Positions 1-11,451 of a stretch of 64,000 nucleotides of DNA are shown here, piece by piece. The notes under the pieces were generated by a model that was given only the letters and a program-made list of their open reading frames with translations, made no database searches and was not told the origin of the DNA. The DNA is taken from NCBI GenBank assembly GCA_029891385.1, contig CM057228.1:56427783-56491782 (forward strand), in the 5' to 3' direction. Position numbers and translations under genes: made by a program. Source of the stretch: Erythroxylum novogranatense. Lineage: Eukaryota > Streptophyta > Magnoliopsida > Malpighiales > Erythroxylaceae. Numbering within the stretch: position 1 is the stretch's first letter; the number at the start of each line of letters is the position of its first letter.

Positions 1-1510
1 GAAATTAGCTTACTGAGATCGAAGCTCCAATACAGATAATACCTATTTACATATTAGAATGTGTGAGTTGCTTAGAACTATGGTGAATTAGTTTAATGTT
101 AAAGTCAAGACATATTGAGTCTGCTGATAAAAGGATCCACAGAAGGATTTTGATATCCCAGATGTAACTACAGATGATATAGTGAAATGATAAACAACCC
201 TGTAAAGTTTTTATACTATTGATATGCAAGATGAGTTGCCAATGATGTACATGGTGGGACGCATATAGCTATGGCAAATAGAACTCGATGAATTGAGTTT
301 TATGGTTATTTGTGTGCTGGAATTTATTTCACACTAGGCATTTTTGTTACTAGTCCAGATGTAGTGCATTTATTGTCATAACTAAAGTTGGTCGGCCTTC
401 TGCTAATGTTTAGAGCAATTATTCTTTATAGCTTTCATCTTTAATTTTCACAATGATAAATTATTCCTACTGAATTTCTTAATCATAAATTCGGTCATCA
501 TTTCTTCTATCCTAAACTACTTGTTCTAAGAGAAAAAGCTCCTACTATTTCATGTAAACATGACTTCCACTTGTGAGTAATACCAAGCATTTTCACAAAG
601 TGAATAATATCTAACTTATTTTTTATATAAAGGATCTGTTATAAGTGCCAACTACAAAGCATATGGTAAGTAGGTATATACACCTAACCTAGCTCTAATA
701 GCACTTATTGGAATAATGACCTGAATAGATTAAGATTGCAACTCATTTAAAATTAGAATAATTATAAATCACATAAAATATTATTATAAGTGAAAAGAAA
801 AGTTATAATACAAATGCTTTCTATCTATAATTTACAAATAATAATATGGAACTTAGAACCTATATGATTAGAATTCTCACAAGCTCTGCTCTTAAGTGCT
901 TAAACTTGTTTCTTGGTACATGAGAAGAAGATAGATAAATATTTATAGGTGTATTAAGTTAATTATAGTCACACATTTTAATTAGCTATAATTACTAACA
1001 CATTCTAATATTTACTTTTTCCGATAAATTATTTATCTTTGTCGATATATTTTGTAAATATCTATATTCTTCTAATATTAATTATATTTAAATACTGTGA
1101 ACAACATCTAAATTCCTCCACTCATTAATCTCTAACACATGTAACCTAGGTTTCCTTCTTCCACCTTTTTCATGGCTTAGACCTTGTATTTCTCCTACTA
1201 GGATTTTCTCTTAATTTAATCTATTTTTAGAAAGCATAGCCAATTGATTATAAACACACACAAAAAAAGCATTATGCGAAACAAGGTTAAATTTCTTCGG
1301 CTTTCAATGTATTTCAGCTCGACACACAATACACATTCTTGAGGCATATTTAATTATCTTGAATTCCATCTCTGTATCTAACCTATAGATCTTTTATGAA
1401 CAATTCCAACTGTGTATCTCCGCACACAAAAAGTTGTCCATAAATGGGCATTAAAGCCTATTTTTATGCAAGACTGACCAAATAGCTACTGATGACAACA
1501 TTGTGTAGTT
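1..1510. other. AT-rich flank with no recognised gene
   Basis: I read both strands and found no reading frame with family resemblance, no tRNA and no clear repeat structure. The part next to 1510 is the 3' flank of the minus-strand DUF599 gene and must hold its 3' UTR and polyadenylation site. I could not pick out a convincing AATAAA-type signal. The small frame at 47-229 on the minus strand looks like chance. Confidence 0.5.
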
Positions 1511-3360
1511 TTATACAAAGTCTCTATCTCCATTAACATCCATCTTTCCCTTTCCATTCCTCACCACAAAATCCAGGTTGTACAACACTGGAACCATAGT
1601 AACGGAGCACAAGAATACCAGAACAGGCCCAAATATCCATAGCATGAGAGGCATTGCAGCGTAGAACAACCTATTTCCCACGGTATTTAGAAGAAAACCC
1701 TTCTCTAGGAGCTCCGAAACGTACTCAGGAGTGACAATGGACATGGGGTCTGGAGGTGTGTTGATGAGTATGTTAACCTGGTTCACGAACCTGATCGACA
1801 GAGAATGGCAAAAGAATGAGAAGAGAAAAATGCTTAGAAGTGTCACATATTTCAAGGCTACCATGAACTCGCCGTGAGCTCCATAAACGGAATCATTTAG
1901 TGGCTTCTTTACACTGTATGTGCTGCTTACAATGGCTGCCAAGCCAGCCGACAGAAGGATTGAGGTAGTGGCCATTAACGTTGATCCCATAATCAAGTTC
2001 CTAAGGGATTGTACGGCCAATATGTTCTTCTTGTCGTTGTCCTGTCCAATTATGTCACCACTTTCGTTAGCCTTACAGTGAAATTGTTAGCACTACAACT
2101 GACTTTAGGTCATGTCACTGTGACGTTTGGTACAACAAAACTATAGATTATGACCCAAAACTTTTAAAGAGTTTATCCATTGATACTTAATTAAGCATGC
2201 AATCTATAAGAAAACCTTGGTTGGTTCAAGCCAACTAATCGTAAAAGGTTACGAAAACAAATTAGTGTTTGGTGTAGTAAATCGTCTAAAGGTATGGGCA
2301 CAAAAGTGTAGTGGCCAATACACTAATATGTTATTGAGCTACCCTTCTGTCTTCTTTCTAATTTTCTATTTTTCTAGATATCCCACTTTAGTTCGATCTC
2401 TCGAGCTGACTTCCAGCCAACTAAATGGATATCTTTTTGCGGAAATTGATGAAAGAAAGTTGCCACCATTGACATTTTTTAGTAAGATATGAAGATAGTG
2501 GAGTGAAAATAATTAGGAAATATAACCAGAAACATTACCAAATTAACTAAGAAAAAGCGTAATTGAATTGAAATGAATGGTCTATTTTGGTATCAAGTAT
2601 GGCATTTCATTTGACGTCTAACCTTGTAACGCAGTATAATCAATTGTTTATTTCACCTAAGCTCTACAGTAAAAGCCACGAAGTATTTAAATTGCTCAAT
2701 TTGTCATACGTTAACTGTTATAAACCTCCACATGTAAGCGTTTGTTTCTCAGACCAAGGAACTTCCAACTTGATACCAAATTAATCATGTGATCACAACA
2801 AGCACTACATTCGAGCGTAACGGCTCAGGAAATATAGCAAGCATATCCATGCCGCATGAATTCCATCGTGAATGTAATTATATAAGACTCTTGTTTTTTA
2901 AGTAAAAAGGAGAAAAGAACAATGCGAGAATCAACACTCGTTTTCCTCTATTAATTCCAGTCGCGAATTAACAGTGGCTATATAGTCCACAGAGACTATT
3001 CTACCAGATGTGTAAGGGAAATGACTTTCGTCATTATAACTTCTTTTCTTCATTTAGATGGTGTCACCTTGTCATTAGGCTTAATGAAACTTTTTATATT
3101 TCTTGTACGTATATGTATGGTACTAGAAAGAGATAAAAGTAGCTTACATATGATATGAGTTGTCGCTTTTCAGGTGATCCTTATATACATACCTTCATCA
3201 TGGCGGAAACCCAGTAACGGCGACCGGTGGCGTTTGTTCCGATGATGGTAGTCAGGGGCTGGACTCGGACCTTATGCCACAACCAGGCGTGATAAGTTAT
3301 GGTGATCAGAAAGCTAAGGGGCACCAGCATCACATCCAAATAGCATTTCCTCCATTCCAT
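1511..3360 (-). CDS. DUF599 family membrane protein, two exons
   Basis: Exon 1 is 3193-3360 (56 codons from ATG, beginning MEWRKCYLDV) and ends in AAG followed by GTATGT. Exon 2 is 1511-2041, entered through an ACAG acceptor in phase 0, and ends DFV before TAA at 1511-1513. The intron is 2042-3192 (1151 bp). The 232-residue product reads straight through with no stop or frameshift. It carries conserved plant DUF599 stretches such as YHAWLWHKVR, TTIIGTN, GRRYWVSAMMK, LRNLIMGSTLMATTSILL and SFFCHSLSIRFVNQVNILIN. Family members are about 220-250 residues, so this is full length. I see three to four hydrophobic stretches (near residues 8-25, 75-95, 115-135 and 190-215), which suggests an integral membrane protein. 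The molecular function of the family is not established. This is the only gene in the window that looks intact. The frame on exon 2 alone starts at a TTG; the true start is the exon 1 ATG. Confidence 0.93.
2042..3192 (-). other. intron of the DUF599 gene
   Basis: The intron is defined by GTATGT at its 5' end (minus strand, near 3192) and ATTGGACAG at its 3' end (near 2042). It joins two exons in phase 0 and restores the family motif MMKDNDKKNIL across the junction. It is AT-rich. Two plus-strand frames inside it (2217-2492 and 2587-2784) resemble nothing I recognise and are probably chance. Confidence 0.88.
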
Positions 3361-3453
3361 CTCTGTCTTGCTCTTTATTACCTGCTTTGGTGTTGGTGTT
3401 AATCTCAGTTTTTGATAATGTGCGTCCTGAGCTATACCGACTGCTGAATTGAA

Positions 3454-3464
3454 TTATATATATA
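3454..3464 (-). promoter_or_regulatory. candidate TATA box of the DUF599 gene
   Basis: The minus strand reads GTATATATATAATTC here, about 94 bp upstream of the exon 1 ATG. This would place transcription start near 3420-3430 with a 5' leader of about 60-70 nt, ordinary for a plant gene. It is inferred from position and sequence only. Confidence 0.5.
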
Positions 3465-3540
3465 CTCGGTGGTGAGAAGTGGATGGTTGTTATATAAACA
3501 GACTGCCAGGGAATGTATGTGGACTTGTTTGAACTGGCCA

Positions 3541-4282
3541 TTCAACCCACTAAAACCAACAAGAAAAAGGCTATGTCCTACTTTATTATTATAGAGAAAA
3601 GGGCATTTAATATATAATTAACCTAATTACAGTTTAATATTGTCCCATTAATAACCCTTTTTTCATAATTTATAAAAACAACTTTTAGGTATTCAAACTT
3701 TTACTCTTAAGGCTTTTAATATCCCACGTACAATGGTATACATAATATCAAATATATTTTTATGTTACATTCTTGAAAATAAAAATTCTATTGACAAAAA
3801 CTCTACTGACGTAAGTCCATCTAAATAAGCATTTAATGATGTAACATTTTCTTCGCTTCATATTGATATTATTGTCTCACACGCATGTGCTCGTTTGGGA
3901 TATCTTTTACAATGTTTGTGTTGGATCCAATCCGATAGATTGCCAATCTTAGTCATATGTATTAACTATGCATTTCCTGCTGCAAATCGGACAATTAGCG
4001 ATTATGGTCTCAAACCCTGATAAAATATTCAACACTAATTTATAATATCCAGAAAGCACAAGGTCGTCACATTTGTCTTGCTTCCAAAGAATATGCTCAA
4101 TAAGGTGTGAGGTTGCAAATGGTAATTAGGAAAAAGAATAGGGGCGTTGAGATAGGGAAAGGATAAAGAAAAAGGGGAGTGATATTCTGACAAAGCGCGC
4201 TCCAAGAGTAAGAAATTGAAATTGACAAAGAAAAGGCACGCCATTCTCATGAGACAGTGAAGACAACGTGTACGCGCACTTC

Positions 4283-4313
<31 letters not shown>

Positions 4314-5525
4314 ATGCAACCGTTTCCTTTCTCTCAAATTTTTGCCATGGAGTTGCGTATACCTTTTAACAAGAAAAATGGAAATGGGCTCTTGCTCTTA
4401 CTTGCGTCACAGTATTGGCATACACGTGGAACAAACTATATGTCTCCCAATTATGTCATCTCTCTTAATTCAACTATGTTGGATTGTCCAGTAATTGCAA
4501 CAAAAGGAAAAGAAAAGACTAGACTATAATTTTAGGAACTCAAAAGGCATGGTTGAATTATTCTCAAATTTTATCAGGTGGAAATACGGAAAAACAAAGT
4601 TTTGGAATCATATTCAGTATGCATTACAATATTGCTAAAATACCAGAAATCCACAAGTGGGCATTAACCACCAAGAACACGCATATCTGATGAGCAAATC
4701 ATCATACCTAATTAACCACTTTTCGTTCAATTTTATTTGTAGGATATTCGATTGCCGACTCGATAGATTCCGTAGTTACCATGATTCTCAATTGATATTC
4801 TTATACTATTGCACGTTTCCTTCCCGTTTCTTGGCTGAGGGACAAGAATATTAGTGTTAAGTGATCATTTCTTCGTAATGACTTAAGCTGTTGTGTGAAG
4901 CCAACTTAATTAGTTTTATATATTCTCTAACAATTAGCCTGATTTGGTTTTCACTTTTCATTACGTTTTGTAAAGGTGAATTTTAGTTACTCTTGTCAAA
5001 TGGGTGCATCACTCGGGATTACATCGATCAGTAAATATATGTATGCATGTATGATGTTCACATGGGTTTTCTACGGTTTAACCATTTAAAGTTTCTTTGT
5101 AATATGGTACTTATAAATCAATCCTTGTTTATAAGTATAAAGATACTTGAACCGGTGATTCATGCTGGCCAGAGGCACTAGCAAACTCTATATCCATGTC
5201 CTAACGCTTTTATTTAGATGCTCCTTTCCTTAAGAAACCAATCATGTTATAACATTTTGGTTTATTGAAAAATTAAAGTCGCTAATGAGAATCAGCAACT
5301 GGAGTGCAATTATTGAGTTCCAACTTTGAAAAGCTAAGTTTGACCACCCCTTTTTGAATTACCTTTATTTTTCGAGGATTTGCCTTTCCAACTGCAAAAA
5401 AGAATCACTTTTTCGTATGTAATAAAGCTTCAGCATTCCATCTTTAATCAATTGACTGAAAGTTAATAATTTAGTTATGAATAAGGAAAAATAACTCTGT
5501 CAACATTTAAATTGGACACAAATTT
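3541..5525. other. intergenic DNA upstream of the DUF599 gene
   Basis: Low-complexity AT-rich DNA between the DUF599 promoter and the 5' LTR of element A. Apart from the TA microsatellite I see no gene, RNA gene or recognisable transposon end. Confidence 0.5.
4286..4313. repeat. (TA)14 microsatellite
   Basis: An uninterrupted run of 14 TA units (28 bp) between TTCCAC and ATGCAAC. Short frames on both strands read through it as alternating Y-I residues, which marks them as artefacts. Confidence 0.95.
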
Positions 5526-6971
5526 TGTTAGTTTATTCCCTACAGCCAATCGCTTTTATTATAGTTTGGTAATAATTATTTAAAGACATTTTTTATCTTA
5601 TACATGTTTAGATATAAAGTCTATGAGATGATTGTACATTACAAATGAAATTATAATGAGATTCATACTGTATTTATATATTATCTTTAAATTGTTCTTA
5701 GTTATTGTTCTATTAAGATTGGACATTAATAAAATACAAAAGACTAGCACTCATTATGTTTTTCCTTATAAAGGAATTAGCCGATCTCATAAACTAAAAT
5801 ATGAAGATATTTAAATAAATATATGGGTGAAATTAGAGAAAGTTTCTTGAACAAACCCGATATGAGAAATTTATTTAAAACATTACTTTTATGTTTATAG
5901 AATTCTCATTTTAATGATTGTATAAGTGATCATTTGACTTAAGGTCATCAAAGTTATTTTATATAAGAATTGCTATATATTTGGTACAATTGTTGATCTA
6001 TTTAATCATGGGTTGGTCAATGGTAGTCATTCAACATGCATGTGAATTATATGGAGGTAGTTGTGTGATCAAAATAGGATTCATCACCCTAAAGTAATTA
6101 GGGAGAATATTCTAGTATTCTCGATTAGTATTGATTCGAAAAATCATTGACTAAGGTAGAATAACACTTTGTAAATAGTTTACAAATATCATTAATTGAA
6201 TCGATAGCTAATAGTAGAGAACAAATATAATTGGACTCAAGAAGAATAAAATTAATTATATTATCTTTAATAAGAACATTACAAGATCAAAGAATTGAAT
6301 TATACAAAAAATCATGCACGAAAAGGGTAGTCAAAATCATTTTAAAATTTCTAAATATTTTGATGGTCATGATGCGTACTGAGCTAGACATCAATCTTGA
6401 TCTATGATTATAAATTGCTTATGTGGAGAATAAAAGAAAAATTAAAAGGAGTTTTAATTTATCTAATTATGAATTATAATTATAATTTATAATCATTGAC
6501 AATATACTAAGAACCTAATGAGTATAGCATAAAGAATGAGTTCAAGAGAGCAAAAGTATTTTAATCAAAGTTAGACTTGATTGTAAGATTTGAAAATTTT
6601 ATAATTAAATATAAGATATTTAATAAATAAGGATCAATATGAGATATTGAATTTTATTTGAGTATAATTGGTATTTATAATTCTAATTAAGGTTTAATAG
6701 AAATTAGAATTTAATTTCAATTAAATTATTAAAATGTTCAAAATCTATTATAAATATGCTTAAGCTTTAATGGAGCTAGAACTTCTTGCTTAACCCTCTT
6801 TGTAAAAGTTACAAATTTCTCTCAACCCATTATGTAGATACCGTTAGAAGCCAAATATTTATGCAGATATACTGGTTGAGATGAATTGGTTTTAGAAATG
6901 GTTTAAATGATACTAAAAAATTTTGTAATTATTCCACTGCGACTAAAATTAGATCCTGGTTCGATTTTTCA
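5526..6971 (+). repeat. 5' LTR of element A
   Basis: It begins TGTTAGTTTATTCCC and ends CGATTTTTCA directly before the primer site. It aligns along its length with 17855-19410 in the same direction and 7328-8919 in reverse; shared marks include AAATGAAATTATAATGAGAT and CCTTATAAAGGAA. Divergence is visibly high, with many substitutions and small indels, which fits an old insertion. Confidence 0.8.
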
Positions 6972-6975
6972 CCAG

Positions 6976-6987
6976 TAGTATCAGAGC
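6976..6987 (+). promoter_or_regulatory. primer-binding site of element A
   Basis: TAGTATCAGAGC differs at one base from TGGTATCAGAGC, the complement of the 3' end of plant initiator tRNA-Met, which many plant LTR elements use to prime reverse transcription. Its position just after the LTR end supports the boundary at 6971. Confidence 0.7.
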
Positions 6988-7327
6988 TGAATTTTAATTC
7001 TATAATTTGATTAAAAATATGTGATTGTTATTGGATATAATTTTTTAATTGAATCGCAAAAGGTTTACAACTTAAATTTGAAAAGGGTTACAGATTAATA
7101 CCAAATAAATCCTAATCTACTAAATTAGAAATCCAAATTATGGCTTTTTGAATTTTTAGTTCATTTATTCTTGTTCTTGTATTCTGGAAATGTATGTGCC
7201 TATTTTTTTTTCTAGAATTGATGCTTATGCACGTGTGTTTTTATCTATTTTGTGTAATATTGACTATGTTTGTTGTATTTTGCGGTTGGGCTATGGTCGT
7301 CGTTAGACACTGGCTAGGTGACAGTCG

Positions 7328-8919
7328 TGTTGGGAAATCAAGTTAAGATCTGATCCCTACTGCAGCGGAATAATCACGAAACTTTTCGTGACTTTTGATT
7401 TCTTGAAAATCAAGATCTATTTAATTCTATAAAATGATTAACATGAATGATAATAAAACGGAAATTTAATTCGTACCTTATTTTGAAGTTTGATCTTTGT
7501 CTTGTTATATCCCTTGAACCGTTTTCAAAATTGATTCGTCTCAACCATCATAACTGCACAAGTGTCCAGCCTCTAATAGTATCCACAAAACAAGAGAGAG
7601 ACCTCTGTAATTTTTACAGAGAGGATTAAGCATGAAGTGCTAGCTCTATAAAGCTCAAGCCTATTTATAATAAACTTTGGACATTTTAGTAACTTAATTG
7701 AAATTAAATATTAATTTCAATTAAACTTTAATTAGAATTACAAAGAATTCTAATTAAATATCAATTATGCCCAAATAAGATTCAATATCTTATATTGATC
7801 CTTATTTATTAAATATTTTATATTTAATCATAAAGTTTCTCAAAGTTTACAATCAAGTCTAACTTGATTAAATTTATTTTTAACCCATTTTATATGTGAG
7901 ACCTATTGATTCCAAAATATGTTAGCAATAATTATAAATTCTAATAATTAGAATTAGATAAATTAAAATTCCTTTTAATTTATCTTTAATTCTCCAATTA
8001 AACAATTTATAATCATATATCAAGATTGGCGCCTAGTAACGCATCATGACCCAGATATTTAGGAATGTTGAAGTAGTTTTGACTAACCTTTCTATGCATT
8101 ATTTTTTTCGTATAATTCAATACTTTCATCAATCAATGTTCTAATTAAACATAAAGTATAAAATTAATGTCTACTCTATTTTGAGTCTAATTATATTGGT
8201 ACTCTGTCATTAGCTATTGATTCAATTAATGATATTTGTAAACTGTTTATAAAATATCATTCTATCTTGGTCAAGGATTTCCTGAATCAATATTAATCGA
8301 GAACAATGGAACATTCTCCCTAATTACTTTAAGATGATGAATCATATCTTGATCATTCAACTATCTCTATATAATTCATACTACATCCAATGACTACACA
8401 TTTAACGACCTCTGATAAAATGGATCATAAGTAATGTCAAAACATAGCAATCTTCATACAAGATAACTTTGATGACCTCAAGTCAAAGGATCACTTATAC
8501 AATCATCACAATGAGAATTTCATAGACGTACAAGTAATGTTCTAAATGGATTTCTCATATCGAGTCTATGTAACGAACTTGTTTTCTAACAAGTACTACA
8601 TATTTGTTTAAGTATCTCTATATTTTAGCCTATAAGATCGATTACTTCTTTCATAAGAAAAAACAAAATGAGTGCTAGTCTTTTTATGTTATATTAATGT
8701 CCAATCTTAATAGAACTATGACTAGAAACGTTTAAGAATAATACATAAATGTAATATGAATCTCATAATTATAATCTCATTACAATTTCATTTGCAATGT
8801 AAAATTATCTCATGAACTTCATCATATACATCTGAACATGTACAAGATAAAGAATACCCTTTAAATAATTTGTAATTAAACTATAACTAAATTGATTGAC
8901 TGTAGAGCATAAACTAATA
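7328..8919 (-). mobile_element. solo LTR of the A family, inverted, with perfect TSD
   Basis: A single LTR on the minus strand, 1592 bp, starting TGTTGGGAAATC on the plus strand and ending AAACTAATA (expected ACA, one change). It is flanked by AGTCG at 7323-7327 and 8920-8924, a perfect 5-bp target duplication. No interior follows, so it is a solo LTR left by recombination between the LTRs of a complete insertion. It sits 356 bp downstream of the 5' LTR of element A in the opposite direction. Confidence 0.88.
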
Positions 8920-8924
8920 AGTCG

Positions 8925-10004
8925 TCCCTGGCTAAGGCGACAGTTGCCCTTCGTTATCGAATGTTGTTAGCTTGCAATTGTTACTGGTTTATAGCAATTT
9001 AGAGAAGACAGCAGTACAGAGATGGCAATAGTGGTAACTCTACTGATATTCACGCTAGCGGCGACTGTTAGTAGTTTCTATGTGTTGGTCGAAGCAACTC
9101 TATGAGATGGGCTTGTCTTTAGTAACATAGGCGTCAACAGATGGGGAGACGTGTCCAAAAAACTACCAATTGTAGTAGATGTTCCGTGAAATTGCAAGTG
9201 GCCAATGTGCAGCCTGAGTTGCACAATGAGCATGAATGATGTGGTGGCATGCAAATTTTTTCAAAAAACCTAATCACACACGCCCACTTTAAAACAAAGT
9301 ATGAGGGAGAGATTCTGTTAGTGCGTGTGCTACACACACATACAGTTTCCTTTTTGTTTTTGACCCTTTTAATTTAATAGTTTAATTGAGATTAAGAGGT
9401 TTAAATCCCTAATAAATTTAGAAAAGTGTTTTCTAATTGTTTTCTAAGGGTTAATTCTATTAGGAATATTTCAAATTTAGTTGAATTTTTCAAAGATTTG
9501 AATCATTAAATTATATTAATTATCAAATTAATTCCAAAATTTTCAATAATTATTTTTCTTAATATGATTAAGATCAATAATTAATTTAACTCTTGATTAA
9601 TTTTAGTTGTTTCTAAAATTAAAATTAAAAATTTCAATTAGATTGAAATTAATTAATTAAGAAAATTTGTTTTCTTAAGTACTTAAGAAAATGTCTCTTA
9701 ATTAAATTTATTTATTTTAATATAATTGAGATCAATTAAATTTATTTATTTTAATATAATTGAGATCAATTAAATTTATGATTTTACTTATTTAGAGAAT
9801 TATTATTTAATTTATTTAGAAAATGTTTCTTTATTTATCAATAATAATTTTTAATTTTTAGAAAAGTATTTTTTGATTAAAATTTGAAATGTGCTTTCAT
9901 TTATTACTTAAGAAAATTGAGTTTTCTTAATATTTTTGAAAAATAGTTTTCTAACTTATTAAAGAAAGATTTTTTTATTAATTAAGAAATCACTCTCTAA
10001 TGTG
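8925..10004 (+). other. interior of element A, left part
   Basis: About 430 bp of more mixed base composition is followed by very AT-rich sequence full of AATTAA/TTTTCTAA motifs. The AT-rich part aligns in reverse with about 25900-26560 in element B. I find no gag-like reading frame. Confidence 0.6.
9700..9779. repeat. 34-bp tandem repeat
   Basis: The unit starting AATTAAATTTATTTATTTTA occurs at 9700, 9734 and (partly) 9768, so the period is 34 bp with about 2.3 copies. The units are almost identical, so the expansion is younger than the surrounding element. Element B has no matching expansion at the corresponding place. Confidence 0.9.
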
Positions 10005-10243
10005 CGATGTGTGAGCAATGTGCGATGTGCGAGCGATAATAGCAAAGAAACCATAACTTTCAAGATCGCCGGTGATTCTTCTCTCCTTAAACCATAACTG
10101 CGTCTTCTTCCTTACCTTCCTCTCCTCGTGTTACCTTAGCCTAAAACATCGTTCCCTCTCCTAGGTCTTCACCCTTGACTCTTACAAAAAACCATAATCT
10201 CAACCACAATATAGTCTAGAACCTTCAAGGTTCTTCTTCTTCT

Positions 10244-11426
10244 ATGGAAAATCAGTCAAATGTTGGAGAGCAAAAACAAGTTGAAAAGCCTTCTGAACTT
10301 GAGACATCCTTAAGCAATCAAGCTCCTAGAGTTATGGAGAAAGCACAACTAAAATCTTGGAACTCAGTAGTGGCAAATTTAATCGAGGATTCCTCAAATG
10401 TGAAGGCCTTGGCCTATTACCCCCTGGAGATCAAGGATGGTCAAATCCTCTTCATTCCTCCGCCGAAATTAGCGAAGAAGGGGGCAGCCAAACTGCGACA
10501 TGCTCTAATTGGTTTTTTTATTAGTAAGCGTCCTACCTACCTAGTGGTTTATAGAACCCTCTCAAAAACATGATTTGTGTTTGGTTTAACTGAAACACTA
10601 ATTACTAGTTCTAATAAGTTTCTATTCAAGTTTGATTCTGAGTTAGGTATGAATGAGGTACTGGAGAATGGCCCTTGGCACATTCAAGAAAAGCCCTTAT
10701 TATTGAGAAAATGGAGCTTGAATGTAGGAGAACAGGAGGGGATTAGGTTTGCTCTAGTATGGACTAGATTCCACAATACTCTATACGAATATTGGAACAA
10801 TGAAGGGTTAGGTAGGATAGCTAGTGCAGTAGGACATCCCTTATTAATGGATACCCAAACAGCTAGAATGTCTCGAATCCTTTATGCCAGAATGCGTGTT
10901 GAATTAGATTTGGAAAGGAATTGGCCTTCGTCTTTTCAATTGGCCACTTATAATGAAGAGGGAAAAGTATCCTTTAAGGAAATTAAGATATAATATGAAT
11001 GGAAACCTAAGAATTATGAACAAAAGAAAGGGTGGAAAACTACAGGCACAATGTTTGAAATTGGAACGCAATAAGAGCTAGAAAAGGAGCATATTTTACT
11101 ACCTATATATAAAAATCAACTTCAGGAGTGTGGTCAGGAGCAAGGCTCTTAGAAGACTCAAGAAAGTCCAAAGGAAAGCAGGCACTCTGAAATTCCTCAG
11201 GAGCAAAGTAAGGGCAGAGAAATTTAACTAAAGCAGGATGATCCCAAAGGAAGCCTGGAAGATGTTGACTATCCTGCTATGAGTCCAACAGGTATTCCTA
11301 TTTCCTCCCCTAACTCTGATGCGGTTCCTAATGCTTCTAATGAATCTTAGAGTCCTAGTTTGGTGGAAGGGGCAGAGGGGGATTTTACTGTTAGAAAGAG
11401 CAGGAAGTCTAGAAGGAAAAAGTAGT
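10244..11426 (+). pseudogene. LINE ORF1, DUF4283 domain protein
   Basis: From ATG at 10244 the frame runs to a TGA at 10571-10573 and continues in the same frame to 10993. More stops lie in the distal part, which ends KSRRKK before two stops at about 11424-11429. It shows the DUF4283 pattern of plant LINE ORF1: NGPWHIQEKPLLLRKWS, then VWTRFHNTLYEYWNNEGLGR, GHPLLMDTQTARMSR and ARMRVELDL. The expected YEWKP lead-in to a CCHC knuckle is present, but the cysteines are not readable. The family role is RNA binding in LINE particles. At least three in-frame stops make it non-functional. Confidence 0.82.
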
Positions 11427-11451
11427 AGGTTTCTTTGTTCTGTATAGTGAA

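Noticed and set aside
2217..2784. Two plus-strand frames of 91 and 65 codons
   Set aside because: They lie inside the intron of the DUF599 gene on the opposite strand, have no family resemblance, and have a composition typical of AT-rich non-coding DNA.
4035..4529. Overlapping frames of about 100 and 90 codons on both strands
   Set aside because: Both are carried through the TA microsatellite, and one is antisense to the other. No domain resemblance.
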